Part shown: positions 1-10,793 of the stretch, one piece after another | Layout: every line of letters begins with the position of its first letter | Numbering within the stretch: position 1 is the stretch's first letter | Assembly (NCBI GenBank): GCA_020186115.1 | Contig: WSYJ01000166.1 | Location: 62,001-126,000 of the forward strand | From: Histomonas meleagridis | Lineage: Eukaryota; Parabasalia; Tritrichomonadida; Dientamoebidae | Direction of reading: 5' to 3' | DNA length: 64,000 nt | Notes under the pieces: model-generated | What the model saw: only the letters and a program-made list of their open reading frames with translations | What the model was told of the DNA's origin: nothing | Database searches by the model: none | Program-made: the position numbers and the translations under genes

Positions 1-217
1 TATTGGTTTTTTTATTATTTTTTTAATTTTTTGATATCATAAATTGTTTCTCAATAAAACTTTGATACATTCCAAAGTAATTTTCAGGCAAATTTTATTA
101 TTATAACTTAAATTAAGACATTTTAATTAATAATGGAAAATCGAAAATTTCACCTAATTATATGAGCATTAAAAAACAAATCGATATAGTTTTTTATAAC
201 ATACAAACACACCAAAT

Positions 218-757
218 TTATAATGAATATCCACCTGATATTGGACCCCATATTCCAAGAGCAAGTAATATAAAATCAACAATCCACCAAATAAACAGAC
301 CACCAGCCGTAAATAATTTCAAGAATCCAAGGAAGTAATATCCAAGATAAAATCTATCAGCACCAAATACACCGAGAAAGAATGATAAAGCAATTGATTT
401 AGAAAGTGTATATTCGCCATCTGTATAACATGGGTAAGTATTGTTTATCCAAAATTGTTCTCCAAAGCATTTTACACCTTCTAAAGGATGACATACTGCA
501 ATTCCAAAAGAACTTTCACTTTGATGTCCAGAAGGACATCCATCAGATGGGAGTGTCCCTGCTTCGAATTCTTTTTGAAATTTATCAAAAGAATGAGTAA
601 TACATTGTGAATATTGAGGTGGTAAAAATTCGCATGGAATTTGTGCATTATTTGGATCCCAAGTTTCATTATGGCATGCAATAACAGAGCCATTAATATC
701 TCTATCACAAACTCTATGTGTTGGCCTTAGGATACATAATATTAAAAACAAAAACAT
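218..757 (-). CDS. TM2-domain membrane protein
   Basis: 179 residues. The N-terminus ([10 protein letters not shown]) is a short signal-like hydrophobic run. It is followed by a Cys-rich luminal or extracellular part (about residues 15-115) and then the TM2 module. In this module one hydrophobic helix leads into [10 protein letters not shown] and the second helix contains [12 protein letters not shown]. The GxDRFYLG turn and the WxxDF motif in the second helix are the known signature of TM2 proteins, such as animal TM2D1-3. The Cys-rich region before the pair matches that architecture. Cellular role in protists is unknown. It is transcribed divergently from the BEACH-like gene across an 89-bp gap. 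The family call is firm; the function is not. Confidence 0.8.
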   Translation of the reverse strand: MFLFLILCILRPTHRVCDRDINGSVIACHNETWDPNNAQIPCEFLPPQYSQCITHSFDKFQKEFEAGTLPSDGCPSGHQSESSFGIAVCHPLEGVKCFGEQFWINNTYPCYTDGEYTLSKSIALSFFLGVFGADRFYLGYYFLGFLKLFTAGGLFIWWIVDFILLALGIWGPISGGYSL

Positions 758-846
758 GACGATAAGAAAGTGTCAGCCACTTTTCTTCAGAAAAAAATGC
801 ACTTTTTTATTCCATTTGAAATCATAAACGGCGGCTACTTGAGCTC
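758..846. promoter_or_regulatory. Divergent promoter region, TM2 and BEACH-like genes
   Basis: Only 89 bp separate two divergent start codons, so both promoters must lie here. The plus-strand side contains AAACGGCGGCTAC about 15 bp before the ATG. This resembles the AACGGCGGTTAAACG element in front of the BspA genes of the tandem array. Regulatory function is inferred from position and recurrence only. Confidence 0.4.
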
Positions 847-3800
847 ATGACAAAGATTGCAAAAGACTATAAAAAAGTACAAGCAGAACTCGAGAAGTTT
901 AACAGTGCGAATCAACTTAGGATAGCATTCATTAATTTTTATGAAAATGAAAAAGAAAAGTCTTCTCAAGAATATTATTTAAATTTACTTACATCTTTTG
1001 AAACATTTTTAGTTGAATCTACAGACAAAAAAGCAATGAATATGATTAATCCACTTATTGCTGAAATTCTTATACAATATATTCCAATATCTTCCAAATC
1101 AATTGTTTCATTTATTCAAACTTTACGAATTCTTTGTGTTTCATTTCAAATAAATCCGATTTACCCCGATGATTCCAATACTTTTTTATTGTTTCTCAAT
1201 ACTTGTAAGTATGCTTTACAACAAAAACAAATACTTCAAATTGGTTTAAAATATTTTGATTTTTTATTTACAAACAAAAATTTTTATTCCAAGTTTATGG
1301 ATGACAATGGTTTAATTTCGATATTTACTGAAATTTTTTGTCAAAACAATATTACAAATGACATCTCAACTTTTGTTTTATATTTTTTAGATTTACCATT
1401 TATAGTTCAAGTCAATACGTGTACACAATTTTTCACGTTATTTCTTAAAACCATACAAAACAATTCAAATAATAATAATTCCAAATATTTAGCATTATTT
1501 TTTTCACATGTATTTGAAAACCTTTCCAATTCTAAGTTACAAGTTTCACATATATTTTCTGATTTAAATGGTTTTTCCATATTGATATCATTTTCAAAAT
1601 CATTAGATATCAATCAAATCGCGCAATTTTTTGCGTTATTATTTAATACTAAAGATGACACAACTAAAACGAAACCAAATTTTATCATAAGTAAATATAT
1701 GTTTCATTTGTGTAAAATCAATTCGGAACTTTGTGATCATTTTTATCATATTTTATTACCTTTTTTCCCCAATTTTGCTGATAAAATCGATTTATGTTTT
1801 CCTTTTAGTTATTGGTTTAGTGAATTTTGTCGACCTTTTGAAGAATGTTATTCGATGATTAAAATATTACAAATAAATTCACCAAAAATTATATCGAAGA
1901 ATTTACTTTATATATTTCGAATAATAAAGAATGAAAAATTTGAAGAAATTTATCAAATAATAGAAAATCAATTAGAAAATAATTTAATAACAATAAAAGA
2001 TTTATCTAATTCTTTATACTTATTTAATTTTATATGTAAATTACCAAATGAATTACTTGAAAAAATGTACAAAAATTCGAAATTTAGAAAAATTTTATTT
2101 GATGTTTATGTCGAAGATAAATTATATCAAAGAAATGTTTTAATGAAATTAATACATTCGAATATTCATTTTATGAAATGTGCTGATTATTTAATCCAAT
2201 CACCAACTTATGATAATGTTAAAGAATTATTAACTGAGAACACTGATAAAATTTGTGAAATATTTTTATTTTCATTTGTGAAATGTGTCGAAGTTTGTGA
2301 TAATTTTGTTAAATTAAATGGAATGAAATGGTTAGAGAAAGTTAACTTTTATTTTTATGTACCTTTATTATCTTCTTTAGTATCTTTAAAAAGATATGAA
2401 GAAGTTGATAAATATATTTTAGATTTACCATTAAATCATAAAATTTATAAATTACCTGTTGATGAAATAAAGAAAATTGTTTATGGTTTAAACAATGGCT
2501 CTTTTTCACCTATACGTGTATCTTCTTTATTTCATTTAATTCCTTTACCTGATTATATTGATCCTTATTCAACTTATATCTTAGGGAATAGTCATTATGT
2601 TGAAAAAGGTTATGAATGTCCTTTAATTAAAGAAATAGCTAATCGTTATATCCCTGCTAAATATGTTCCTTTATTATTATCTAAGCCGTATAACTTAAAA
2701 CAATTTTGTGATTTAAATTTCGATCATTTTCCACTTTTCCAATTTTTTCATGGAAATGATCAATTAAAATTTAATATGTTATTTAGATCGATTTCATTTT
2801 GGTTTAAGTTACATTCATTAAGTAAATCATTTATATTTCAAATCGAAGATATACATTTCCAAATTAATGAGAATTCGTTAATATTATTTTATAATGATAA
2901 AGAATTTAAAACATTTCAAATTAATTCATTAAATTGGAATTTTATTTATATTACATCCGAAGAAAATTTTCGTTTAAATATTATTAAAATTCATGTTAAT
3001 CAAGAAGAATATCAATTCCAATATAAAAATGTACATTTTTCTTCATTCATATTTAATTATAATGGTAATAGTATATTATTTATTGGTCCAACAATTCGAT
3101 TTTTTAGGAAATCGATTGAAGATATTAATAATTTATATAATAAAGGGCCAGGTTTTATGGATCAATTTATTACGAGTTCAATGGAATGTATAATTACACC
3201 ACATGGATATCAAAATTATACAAAAGTACCAACGAATTGTTATGCTGTACCATATTATGGGTTTCCATTTCATTTTATATCATTTAAAAAACTTTCGATG
3301 TTATTTACATTTTTAGATAATTCACAAAACGAAAATCAATTTAAGAAAATGTTTAATACATTATTAACTATAAATAAAATCATTGTACGAAATACGCCAA
3401 TGTTTTGGCAAAGAATGCTTGTATCAATAAAAAATTCGCAATTTATATCAAAGAATATTATAATAAAAGCTTTAAAATCTGTAATGCAATTACAAAAATG
3501 TGAAACTATTTTACCAACAATTTTATTCGATACTGAAATTTGGAGTTCAATTAATAATGAACTTTTAGTCGAAGTATTATTCGAAGCTTTTGAAGATGTT
3601 AAATGGTCAGCGATTCAAGACTTCGAATTATTTATTACGACGATTATCGTTAAAAATCCGAAAAGTAAATTAATCATTAATACTGTTTTAAATAATTGTA
3701 ATAAATTACCGAAAATTATTAAATATATTTATACTATTTTAGGTATTGCACATGTTTTAGATTTATCATTTATTACATGGGAAAAATTCATTAAGTCACA

Positions 3801-6800
3801 TAATGATATTGATGTACAATATACAATCATTGATTGTTTATGTTCTTATGTATCAAACAATAATAATTATAACATATTAAAACAATTTATTAAATATGAA
3901 AATTTATTCGATTTAATATTAATATCATCGAAATCTTTATCAGTAAAATTATTTCATCTTTTGTTCATAATCGAACAAAAGAATCCACAATTTATAATAA
4001 TTAATGAACCATTAATTATTACTATATCACAATTATCTTCTTATCAAGAAATTTGGAATGATCTTTTTTCAATTATTAATATAAAATTATTACCTTTATT
4101 ATTATCATTAATATGGAGTACATCAATAGCTATAATTCATTCATTATTTATTAATGGTGAAATAACTTTTGACGTTTCGATTTTAGGTTTATATGAGAAA
4201 GGTATTGATTATTGTTTAGGGAATATAAATCAAATATTAAAAACAAAATTTTGTTTTGTGATTTTATCGGATTTATTTCCTTTAATATTTAATTATAATG
4301 TGTTGTTTAATCATGAAATAATGGATGAAGATACTGAATGTGAACAAATACAATTATCAGAATTAACTGATTTCATTGATTCATTTTGGAATGGTAAAGA
4401 TCAAATTATTAATAATATTCATATGCCTAAATTTTCTTTTGTGGAATCAGCTCCAAATTTTTTAATGAGTATAATTACATCGATATTAAATGGTTTTAAT
4501 TTTAAGAAATTAAAAATTAGTCAATTAACAAATTCTAATATTGTGATTAAATGGTTTTCTTATTGTTCATTAAGTAAATTCATGTGTCATATTCTTTCTG
4601 ATTGTAATAATTCACAATTTAAAGTTTTGTTTCCTTGTTTTCTTTTGTCGATACCTTTGTTTGATAAAAACTTATCTAAAATTTTTACACCGACTTTTTT
4701 ACATTGTGTTTTTAATGAATATGATATACTTTTTTCTAATTCTTCACATTCATTACAAGATATGTTAAATTATTTGTTTTTTGCTGTTGAAGAAGGTTGT
4801 TTTTCTGATTCATCAGCAATGTTATTAAAGAACTTATTAATAATTGTACAACCTATAATATCATATTCTAAATTTATTGATGATTTTGCTTCATTATTAT
4901 TTGGGATTTTATATTTTTGTAATGAGAAATATCATAATTCGATTTTAGAAGTGATTAATGAAAAAATCGAAATTTTTATACGTATAATAACTATAACTGA
5001 AACTATAAGTATTTTTTCTGCTATTTTATTGTCATATTCTAAATCATCTACTTCGATCTATAATAAAACATTAGAAACTATTAAAAGAACTATAAAAAGT
5101 AATTTTGTATTAAATTATTTTTTGCCTAAAGAAAAAAATATAAATATTTCACATTCAATATTCGAACAACAATTAACAAAATTCATGAATAAATATCAAA
5201 TGATATCCAAAGAATTAAATCAAACCAAATTTATCACTGAAGTAAAACATATATCTAAAACATTAACACATTTTACATATTTAGCAAATTTGAAATTATA
5301 TTTATTATCACATTTATATCATCAAAACTTGTTAATGTTGGATTCGACATTTAATTTAATTGATGAAAGAATGCAATGGGAACAATTTCTTTTATCATTA
5401 CATATCGAATCAGAATCCGAAAGTCTATTTAATCCTAAATCATTTCGTTTATCATCGAATTGTTTACCATATAATATTCCTATTCTTTATACACCAACGA
5501 ATTTCTCAATACCAAATAATACAAAAGATATGATTAATACTGACGTAATATGGCAATTTAGACATCATACAAAATCATTGTTTAATACAACAGAGAATTT
5601 AAACATTTCATTACTTTCTTTGTTTTTACGAACTTTTTCGAATTTAGGTAATCCAATGATATATACTGAATGTAATATCATGCGATATTCGAACTCAATA
5701 CCGTCCGTAATGTTTATATTTTCACATGTTATATTAATATTAACTTATTCTTCATTAGAATCACAAGAATTAAAATTAAATAAAATGATCGATTCTAAAG
5801 ATTTACATATTTTTTTGGAATCCGTTTTTATAGGTCATTGGGGTAAAACTTATTTATTTGCTTCTCATATAGTGATAAATATTTCATTATCTTCCTTCAT
5901 TTATTCTAAATTACAAACACCAAATTCAATTGAAATATGGACATTCATGAACGGTCACTTTATAATAAACCTGTCAAATGACAAAATCAAACGAATTTTG
6001 GCAATTTTTGACAAGTTTAATTCGCTATCGTTGTCATCTTTGTCAAATTCCTTCTTTTTGTTTAAATCGAATACAATTCAAAACGCAATTAATAATTGGT
6101 TAAATAATTTAATAACTATTGAAGAATTGATATTAATTATTAATGGAATTCATGGAAATTCTTTTGTAGATTTAAATAATTATCCGATTTTTCCTGGGAA
6201 ATTATTAAATAATTCGAAAGTTTCGACTTCAAATCAAATTATTAATATGTTAAATGAAAGAAAAGTTTTTTGTTATTATCGAAATCAAAATGATATCGAC
6301 AAAATTTCTAAAGAAGAAAATGATATTCCAGCGAATTTATATTTCTTATGTAGTTTACCTTGCGAATATAATAAAAAGAACAACGAAAACAATAAAAAAC
6401 AAAACACTTTAATGCAAGCACGAGTTAATCGCCAAATGTCTATTGGTTATTCATTAGACAAACGCTTATTAATATTAAACAACATCGAAAACTTAAACAT
6501 AAATCAAATCGCAAAATTACAGAATAACAACAACAATAAAAAAGTTATGGTGAAAGCAGCTTTCGATGACATTGCTTTTAATGATTCACAAATCAATGAT
6601 TATTATAAAGAAGAAGTTGCTTTAAGATTAAATTTACATAATTATCAGAATGTGTTACAATGGATTTCGAATCGATTTGGAATTACAATTCCAACAAAAA
6701 TTATATCAACAAGTTCAAACTTATTCACAAAACAAAAAAATATCGGAGATTTGGATTGTTTCCATATGTGCCAAAAACTTAAAATTCATCCATTAGAACA

Positions 6801-7758
6801 TCAACGACTTGATTTCGTTGATAATTCTATTGTTAAACTTAAAAAACTTAGTGCTCGAATCGAAAGAAATACAAACCTATTCGCTTCAATAGATAAGGAA
6901 TTATTGTTTTTGTCATTCATTTCTAAGGATAAAGGAAATTTCCAATATTTTATGTTGGATCATTTTTTTGCTTATGCTTCAAGTATTTATATATCAGATA
7001 ACGGTCTCTTCCTATCAATTGATTACGATTTTGGGTTGACCCAAATTTACAGAATAATGTATTCAAATGGTAACCCGACAGAGCTCCGCTTTTTGAACGA
7101 CTTCAGTTGGAACACTTCACATCCAAAGTCGACCGTTAGCGGTAGTCAATTTATTTGTGCAACCGCTAGAGGGGATCATGTCGTTTTATGGGAAATTAAT
7201 CATGGCACGATACATCGTGACTTAAAATTCGAGTTTTCGGTGGTAAAATCAATCGCTTTTGATGAAATATTTAACGCTATTTGGATTGCTACAAATAAAT
7301 TCGGTTATTTCGTATCAATTAATGGTGATACACTTGCTTATATAAAAATAGAAGATAACGTTACAGCAATGGCTGTGATGCCTCTGAGTATCGAAGAAAA
7401 TGACAGAAAAGTAATTTGCGGATGTAGTAATGGTTCTTTATTCATCGCTTCTTCAAGGATAGAGAACAAAACAATAGAAATGAAAAGACTTCCAAGTGAA
7501 CACAAGGCAAAAATTGATCATATTGTTATTAACCAAAATAATAAAAGCTTTATGAGCGTTGACAAAGACGGAATTGCATACATTTGGACTGCGCAAGGAA
7601 TGAATGCACAAATAGTAAAGCCTAGCTTTTTCGACGGATGCGCAATATGTGGTAATCCACAAATACATAATTGTTGCTCATCTTGTGGAAGAGGTATCTG
7701 TGAAAAGTGCATGTTCGGTGGTACATGTTCACTTTGTGCGGCGCTCGTTGTTTGTTGA
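847..7758 (+). CDS. Giant BEACH/WD40-family protein with C-terminal zinc finger
   Basis: 2303 residues in one open frame. The first ~1700 residues are an Ile/Asn/Leu-rich helical (ARM/HEAT-like) region. Around residues 640-760 a beta-rich stretch resembles the concanavalin-like lectin domain found in LRBA/neurobeachin proteins. A shortened, divergent BEACH segment is recognisable near residue 1766 (GNSFVDLNNYPIFPGKLLN, compare the canonical GRxxNDLxQYPVFPW). A C-terminal WD40-like part follows at about 2030-2240. The last 40 residues form a Cys cluster starting CAICG and ending CSLC, likely a FYVE/RING-like Zn site. BEACH proteins act in vesicle traffic, lysosome size control and autophagy. 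Much of the usual ~280-residue BEACH core appears missing, so this may be a derived or non-canonical member. The start is the first ATG after the shared promoter. Confidence 0.62.
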   Translation: MTKIAKDYKKVQAELEKFNSANQLRIAFINFYENEKEKSSQEYYLNLLTSFETFLVESTDKKAMNMINPLIAEILIQYIPISSKSIVSFIQTLRILCVSFQINPIYPDDSNTFLLFLNTCKYALQQKQILQIGLKYFDFLFTNKNFYSKFMDDNGLISIFTEIFCQNNITNDISTFVLYFLDLPFIVQVNTCTQFFTLFLKTIQNNSNNNNSKYLALFFSHVFENLSNSKLQVSHIFSDLNGFSILISFSKSLDINQIAQFFALLFNTKDDTTKTKPNFIISKYMFHLCKINSELCDHFYHILLPFFPNFADKIDLCFPFSYWFSEFCRPFEECYSMIKILQINSPKIISKNLLYIFRIIKNEKFEEIYQIIENQLENNLITIKDLSNSLYLFNFICKLPNELLEKMYKNSKFRKILFDVYVEDKLYQRNVLMKLIHSNIHFMKCADYLIQSPTYDNVKELLTENTDKICEIFLFSFVKCVEVCDNFVKLNGMKWLEKVNFYFYVPLLSSLVSLKRYEEVDKYILDLPLNHKIYKLPVDEIKKIVYGLNNGSFSPIRVSSLFHLIPLPDYIDPYSTYILGNSHYVEKGYECPLIKEIANRYIPAKYVPLLLSKPYNLKQFCDLNFDHFPLFQFFHGNDQLKFNMLFRSISFWFKLHSLSKSFIFQIEDIHFQINENSLILFYNDKEFKTFQINSLNWNFIYITSEENFRLNIIKIHVNQEEYQFQYKNVHFSSFIFNYNGNSILFIGPTIRFFRKSIEDINNLYNKGPGFMDQFITSSMECIITPHGYQNYTKVPTNCYAVPYYGFPFHFISFKKLSMLFTFLDNSQNENQFKKMFNTLLTINKIIVRNTPMFWQRMLVSIKNSQFISKNIIIKALKSVMQLQKCETILPTILFDTEIWSSINNELLVEVLFEAFEDVKWSAIQDFELFITTIIVKNPKSKLIINTVLNNCNKLPKIIKYIYTILGIAHVLDLSFITWEKFIKSHNDIDVQYTIIDCLCSYVSNNNNYNILKQFIKYENLFDLILISSKSLSVKLFHLLFIIEQKNPQFIIINEPLIITISQLSSYQEIWNDLFSIINIKLLPLLLSLIWSTSIAIIHSLFINGEITFDVSILGLYEKGIDYCLGNINQILKTKFCFVILSDLFPLIFNYNVLFNHEIMDEDTECEQIQLSELTDFIDSFWNGKDQIINNIHMPKFSFVESAPNFLMSIITSILNGFNFKKLKISQLTNSNIVIKWFSYCSLSKFMCHILSDCNNSQFKVLFPCFLLSIPLFDKNLSKIFTPTFLHCVFNEYDILFSNSSHSLQDMLNYLFFAVEEGCFSDSSAMLLKNLLIIVQPIISYSKFIDDFASLLFGILYFCNEKYHNSILEVINEKIEIFIRIITITETISIFSAILLSYSKSSTSIYNKTLETIKRTIKSNFVLNYFLPKEKNINISHSIFEQQLTKFMNKYQMISKELNQTKFITEVKHISKTLTHFTYLANLKLYLLSHLYHQNLLMLDSTFNLIDERMQWEQFLLSLHIESESESLFNPKSFRLSSNCLPYNIPILYTPTNFSIPNNTKDMINTDVIWQFRHHTKSLFNTTENLNISLLSLFLRTFSNLGNPMIYTECNIMRYSNSIPSVMFIFSHVILILTYSSLESQELKLNKMIDSKDLHIFLESVFIGHWGKTYLFASHIVINISLSSFIYSKLQTPNSIEIWTFMNGHFIINLSNDKIKRILAIFDKFNSLSLSSLSNSFFLFKSNTIQNAINNWLNNLITIEELILIINGIHGNSFVDLNNYPIFPGKLLNNSKVSTSNQIINMLNERKVFCYYRNQNDIDKISKEENDIPANLYFLCSLPCEYNKKNNENNKKQNTLMQARVNRQMSIGYSLDKRLLILNNIENLNINQIAKLQNNNNNKKVMVKAAFDDIAFNDSQINDYYKEEVALRLNLHNYQNVLQWISNRFGITIPTKIISTSSNLFTKQKNIGDLDCFHMCQKLKIHPLEHQRLDFVDNSIVKLKKLSARIERNTNLFASIDKELLFLSFISKDKGNFQYFMLDHFFAYASSIYISDNGLFLSIDYDFGLTQIYRIMYSNGNPTELRFLNDFSWNTSHPKSTVSGSQFICATARGDHVVLWEINHGTIHRDLKFEFSVVKSIAFDEIFNAIWIATNKFGYFVSINGDTLAYIKIEDNVTAMAVMPLSIEENDRKVICGCSNGSLFIASSRIENKTIEMKRLPSEHKAKIDHIVINQNNKSFMSVDKDGIAYIWTAQGMNAQIVKPSFFDGCAICGNPQIHNCCSSCGRGICEKCMFGGTCSLCAALVVC

Positions 7759-7843
7759 GTTTAAGTAAAATTTTAAGTGTGGAAACAAAATTTTTAATTA
7801 AATGGTTTACATGTATTCAAAATGTAAATTACTGAAATTGAGT

Positions 7844-8227
7844 TCAAAAAGGTGAAATAGCACATTTAGAATAGTCAATTCTGGATAAGAATTGTTGCCT
7901 TTCTCGTGATGCTTTTACTATGTTGATTGTTTCGTCAAGTTGTTTTATAATTTTTTTAAGGTTTTTGGAAGTCTTTTCATTTTCAAGATATTCTGTTAAA
8001 ATTTGATTATATTTTTCTTCAAAATCTTCCTTTGATGTACATATGATTCCTTCGTTTTCTTTTTCTATTTGTTTTTTCTCTTCTTCCATTTTTTGAATTG
8101 ATTCTTTTAATGCCATTAATTTTTTTGTTTTTCTTTCCTTTTTTAATTTTATGTCTATAACCTTTGCATTTAATACTTGGATCTCATTTCTTAAGATTTT
8201 GAGTTCTTCAAATGTTTTTTCGTTCAT
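7844..8227 (-). CDS. Small coiled-coil protein, unknown function
   Basis: 127 residues, almost entirely charged Lys/Glu helix with heptad-like leucine and isoleucine spacing. This predicts one long coiled coil from about residue 5 to 110. No signal peptide or catalytic motif is visible. The gene lies tail-to-tail with the BEACH-like gene (85-bp gap). It is head-to-head with the next coiled-coil gene across 49 bp, so the two may be co-regulated. I do not recognise the family. Low-complexity helix could inflate apparent coding quality, but ATG, stop and compact intergenic spacing argue for a real gene. Confidence 0.6.
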   Translation of the reverse strand: MNEKTFEELKILRNEIQVLNAKVIDIKLKKERKTKKLMALKESIQKMEEEKKQIEKENEGIICTSKEDFEEKYNQILTEYLENEKTSKNLKKIIKQLDETINIVKASRERQQFLSRIDYSKCAISPF

Positions 8228-8276
8228 TTTTCTTATGAACGTTTAAAATTAAAAAAATACGTTTGAGAAATTCCAA
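8228..8276. promoter_or_regulatory. 49-bp divergent promoter between two coiled-coil genes
   Basis: Both ATGs face away from this gap. It contains GAACGTTTAA toward the minus-strand gene and TACGTTTGAG about 20 bp before the plus-strand ATG. These are CGTT cores like those upstream of other genes in the window. The very short gap fits the short 5' leaders typical of trichomonads. Promoter role is inferred. Confidence 0.4.
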
Positions 8277-9914
8277 ATGCAAAAAGAAGAAATCAAAAAA
8301 CAAACTCAAGCATACCCAACTCGTAAACGATTGACTGAAAATGAAGAAAAAAAGAAATTTTCACAAATACAAGATGAACTTGAAAGAATATGTGATCAAG
8401 GAAATCAAGAACAAGAAGAATTACAAAATAGTATGAGTCAAAAAATGGAAGAACTTAAATCTTCCCATATTAAGAAAATGGAATCTATTCGTCTACAAAA
8501 TGATAGTGATGAAAAAGCTTTAAAAGATATTGCGCAAAACATAAGCAGACGTAGAGAATCACTTCAAAGTGAACTTAAACAAATCGAAGATTTATTTAAT
8601 AAGGAAAAAGAACAATTAAAATTAAATCACAATAAAGAAATTATTATTTTAAAAAAAAAACATGAAAAAGAAAAATCAGAGCTTAAAAACAAATTTAATG
8701 ATGAAATCGAATTTGAGAAAACAAAACACGAAAAAGAAATTGAAGATATGAAATCAAAATCAGAACTTCAAAAGAAGCAAAAATCCGAAGAATTGTCCAA
8801 AGAACTTGAAAACATTTCGACGCAAAATGAAGCGGAATTATTAAACATGAAAAATATGCACATTAATAAGCGAAAAGAAATTGAAAAAGAATATAAAGCA
8901 AAAATTGACAAACTGAATATTGAATTTAAAGAAAGACTCGAAAATAAGAAGAAAATATTACAGAAACAATTCGAAGCAGAAATTAATGGAATTAAACAAA
9001 AGAATAATGAAATTAAACAAAAGCAAAAAGAAAACTTACAAAAACAATTAGAAAACGAATTAAACGATTTTAAACAAAAACATAAAGAAAATTTGCAAAA
9101 ACAATTTGAAAATGAATTAAATGAAATCAAACAAAAACAAAAAGAAAATATACAAAAACGAAAAGAAAGAATTCAGAAACAGTTTGAAACAGAAATTAAT
9201 GAAATCAAACAAAAGAACAAAGAAAATATACAAAAACAAAAGCAAAACTTACAAAAACAATATGAAAAAGAAATAAATGAAATTAAACAAAAAGAAGAAA
9301 ACTTAAAACAATATTCAGAAGCACAAAAACAAAAACGAAATTTAACAATTTGTTCTTTATCAAGTTTTTCTATTTCCGATGAACCCAAAGAAAATTCATT
9401 TGATTATATATATAATAACAATAACAATCGTAAATCATCAAATCCAAAATTGGATAAAGTTATTTCCAAAATCGATTTAAGTACAAATGAAATCAAATTA
9501 ACAATTGATAACAACTCAAATAATGTTAAAAATGTAATTGATAATTATCGAACATTTATATATAATCAAAACAAAGAAATTCTTCAAATGAATACCGAAT
9601 TCCAACAAAAAAGTGTTCAAGTTTCGCAATGTTTTCATAATGCTTTAATGGATATCGAAAATTCATTTAGAAATGTAATGAATACAATTTCGATTCCAAA
9701 TGTACAGCAGCCGCAGTTTTATCAGCCGCAATTAAATAATCAAATTCCTTTGGTGAAAAAGAAAAAAAGGAAAATTGAAATAATCGAAGAACCCGAAAAA
9801 ATAGAAACTGAATACGAAAGAAAATTAAGAAAATGGAAAAAGGAATCGTCACAAGCTAAGAAAGATATCAAAGATACAAAAGCAAACTTTAAATTATTGA
9901 AAAATGATATTTGA
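8277..9914 (+). CDS. Long coiled-coil protein with internal repeats
   Basis: 545 residues. Residues ~20-350 are a continuous Glu/Lys/Gln coiled coil. Residues ~225-345 contain a degenerate ~20-residue repeat built on a QKQKENLQKQxExE core followed by LNxxKQK or INEIKQK; about five copies are recognisable. A Ser/Asn-rich linker follows (about 355-400). A second helical region and a basic C-terminus (KKKKRKIEII, then RKLRKWKKE) could act as a nuclear or DNA/RNA-contacting tail. The repeat sits in a purine-rich strand and probably expands by slippage. Likely a structural or scaffolding protein; I do not recognise a named family. Confidence 0.7.
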   Translation: MQKEEIKKQTQAYPTRKRLTENEEKKKFSQIQDELERICDQGNQEQEELQNSMSQKMEELKSSHIKKMESIRLQNDSDEKALKDIAQNISRRRESLQSELKQIEDLFNKEKEQLKLNHNKEIIILKKKHEKEKSELKNKFNDEIEFEKTKHEKEIEDMKSKSELQKKQKSEELSKELENISTQNEAELLNMKNMHINKRKEIEKEYKAKIDKLNIEFKERLENKKKILQKQFEAEINGIKQKNNEIKQKQKENLQKQLENELNDFKQKHKENLQKQFENELNEIKQKQKENIQKRKERIQKQFETEINEIKQKNKENIQKQKQNLQKQYEKEINEIKQKEENLKQYSEAQKQKRNLTICSLSSFSISDEPKENSFDYIYNNNNNRKSSNPKLDKVISKIDLSTNEIKLTIDNNSNNVKNVIDNYRTFIYNQNKEILQMNTEFQQKSVQVSQCFHNALMDIENSFRNVMNTISIPNVQQPQFYQPQLNNQIPLVKKKKRKIEIIEEPEKIETEYERKLRKWKKESSQAKKDIKDTKANFKLLKNDI

Positions 9915-10001
9915 AGTTTTGTGTTCCGTTTGTGTAAATAAATATAAAATAATTTTTAATATCTTTTATTTTGATATAAAATAATGGGAAGTTACTGGTA
10001 A

Positions 10002-10793
10002 TTAATTTAATGAAAAAGATTTTAAAAAAGTACCTGAGATTAGATTAGTTTCAAGCCAAATTAATGATTTCATAAGAATTGGAAATCCTCCTTTTTTAGA
10101 ATCAATTGGACATGCATAAAATACAAAATAATAATGAATAATATCGGTTTTGTTTGCTTCAATGAAAGCATTGAAGGCTTCAAGTGATTTTTTTAATTCT
10201 GTTATTTCATCTGGCTCAATCTCCACTTCATCTAGTAAACCATCAATTTTCCCTTTTTATGAATCACTACATTTGGTTTTACCCCAGCAGCATCTACTGC
10301 TAGAACGATTTTGACATTCTTATAATCATTGTTAATAAAATATTCGAATAACTTTTAAATACTTTGTAAAGAACCATTAAATAGATCCATAGATAAACCT
10401 ATACGACAAAAATTCTTCTTATATCCATCTTCTGACTGTTTTGTAACTTGGAAATCCCATTTTTTCGACAAAAAATGTCCACATTGATTTGCCGATCATT
10501 GACATTAATATGTAGTCGCTTCTAATTGATTTGTCATATCTTTTCGAAGACAATAACAAAACATGTTGGTTCATAAAAGGATAATTTTCCAACGATTTAA
10601 TTACATTATTATTGTCCTCTTTTGTTATTTGAATTTGATTTTTGCTGAAGTTCATCTTTATAACTTTTTTCAATTGTTCATTTTTCTTTTGCAGAGTAGA
10701 AATCTTTGCTTTTAGATTGGCCTCAATTGAATTACAGACTGGTGAATTCCTGTTTTGGAATCCTCTTGTACACTGAGGCGAAAAATTACTCAT
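10002..10793 (-). pseudogene. Broken repeated-element gene, possibly transposase-like
   Basis: Two reading frames on the minus strand read as one protein once interruptions are ignored. The N-terminal part (10793-10419) has a coiled coil and then YKTVRRW. It shifts frame near 10425 into the segment starting KKNFCRIGLSMDLFNGS, has an in-frame TAA near 10357, and continues through LAVDAAGVKPNVVIHKKG to about 10002. The order (helical dimerisation segment, helix-turn-helix-like 'FPSYKTVRRW', then an acidic 'VDAAGVK' strand) resembles the N-terminal half of some DNA-transposon proteins. I cannot assign a superfamily and see no terminal inverted repeats. It could instead be a relic of a multicopy trichomonad gene family. 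The presence of breaks is certain; identity is weak. Confidence 0.45.

Noticed and set aside
9173..9388. Cys/Phe-rich minus-strand frames opposite the coiled-coil repeat gene
   Set aside because: Antisense of Glu/Lys/Gln codons necessarily reads Phe/Ser/Cys; no independent evidence.
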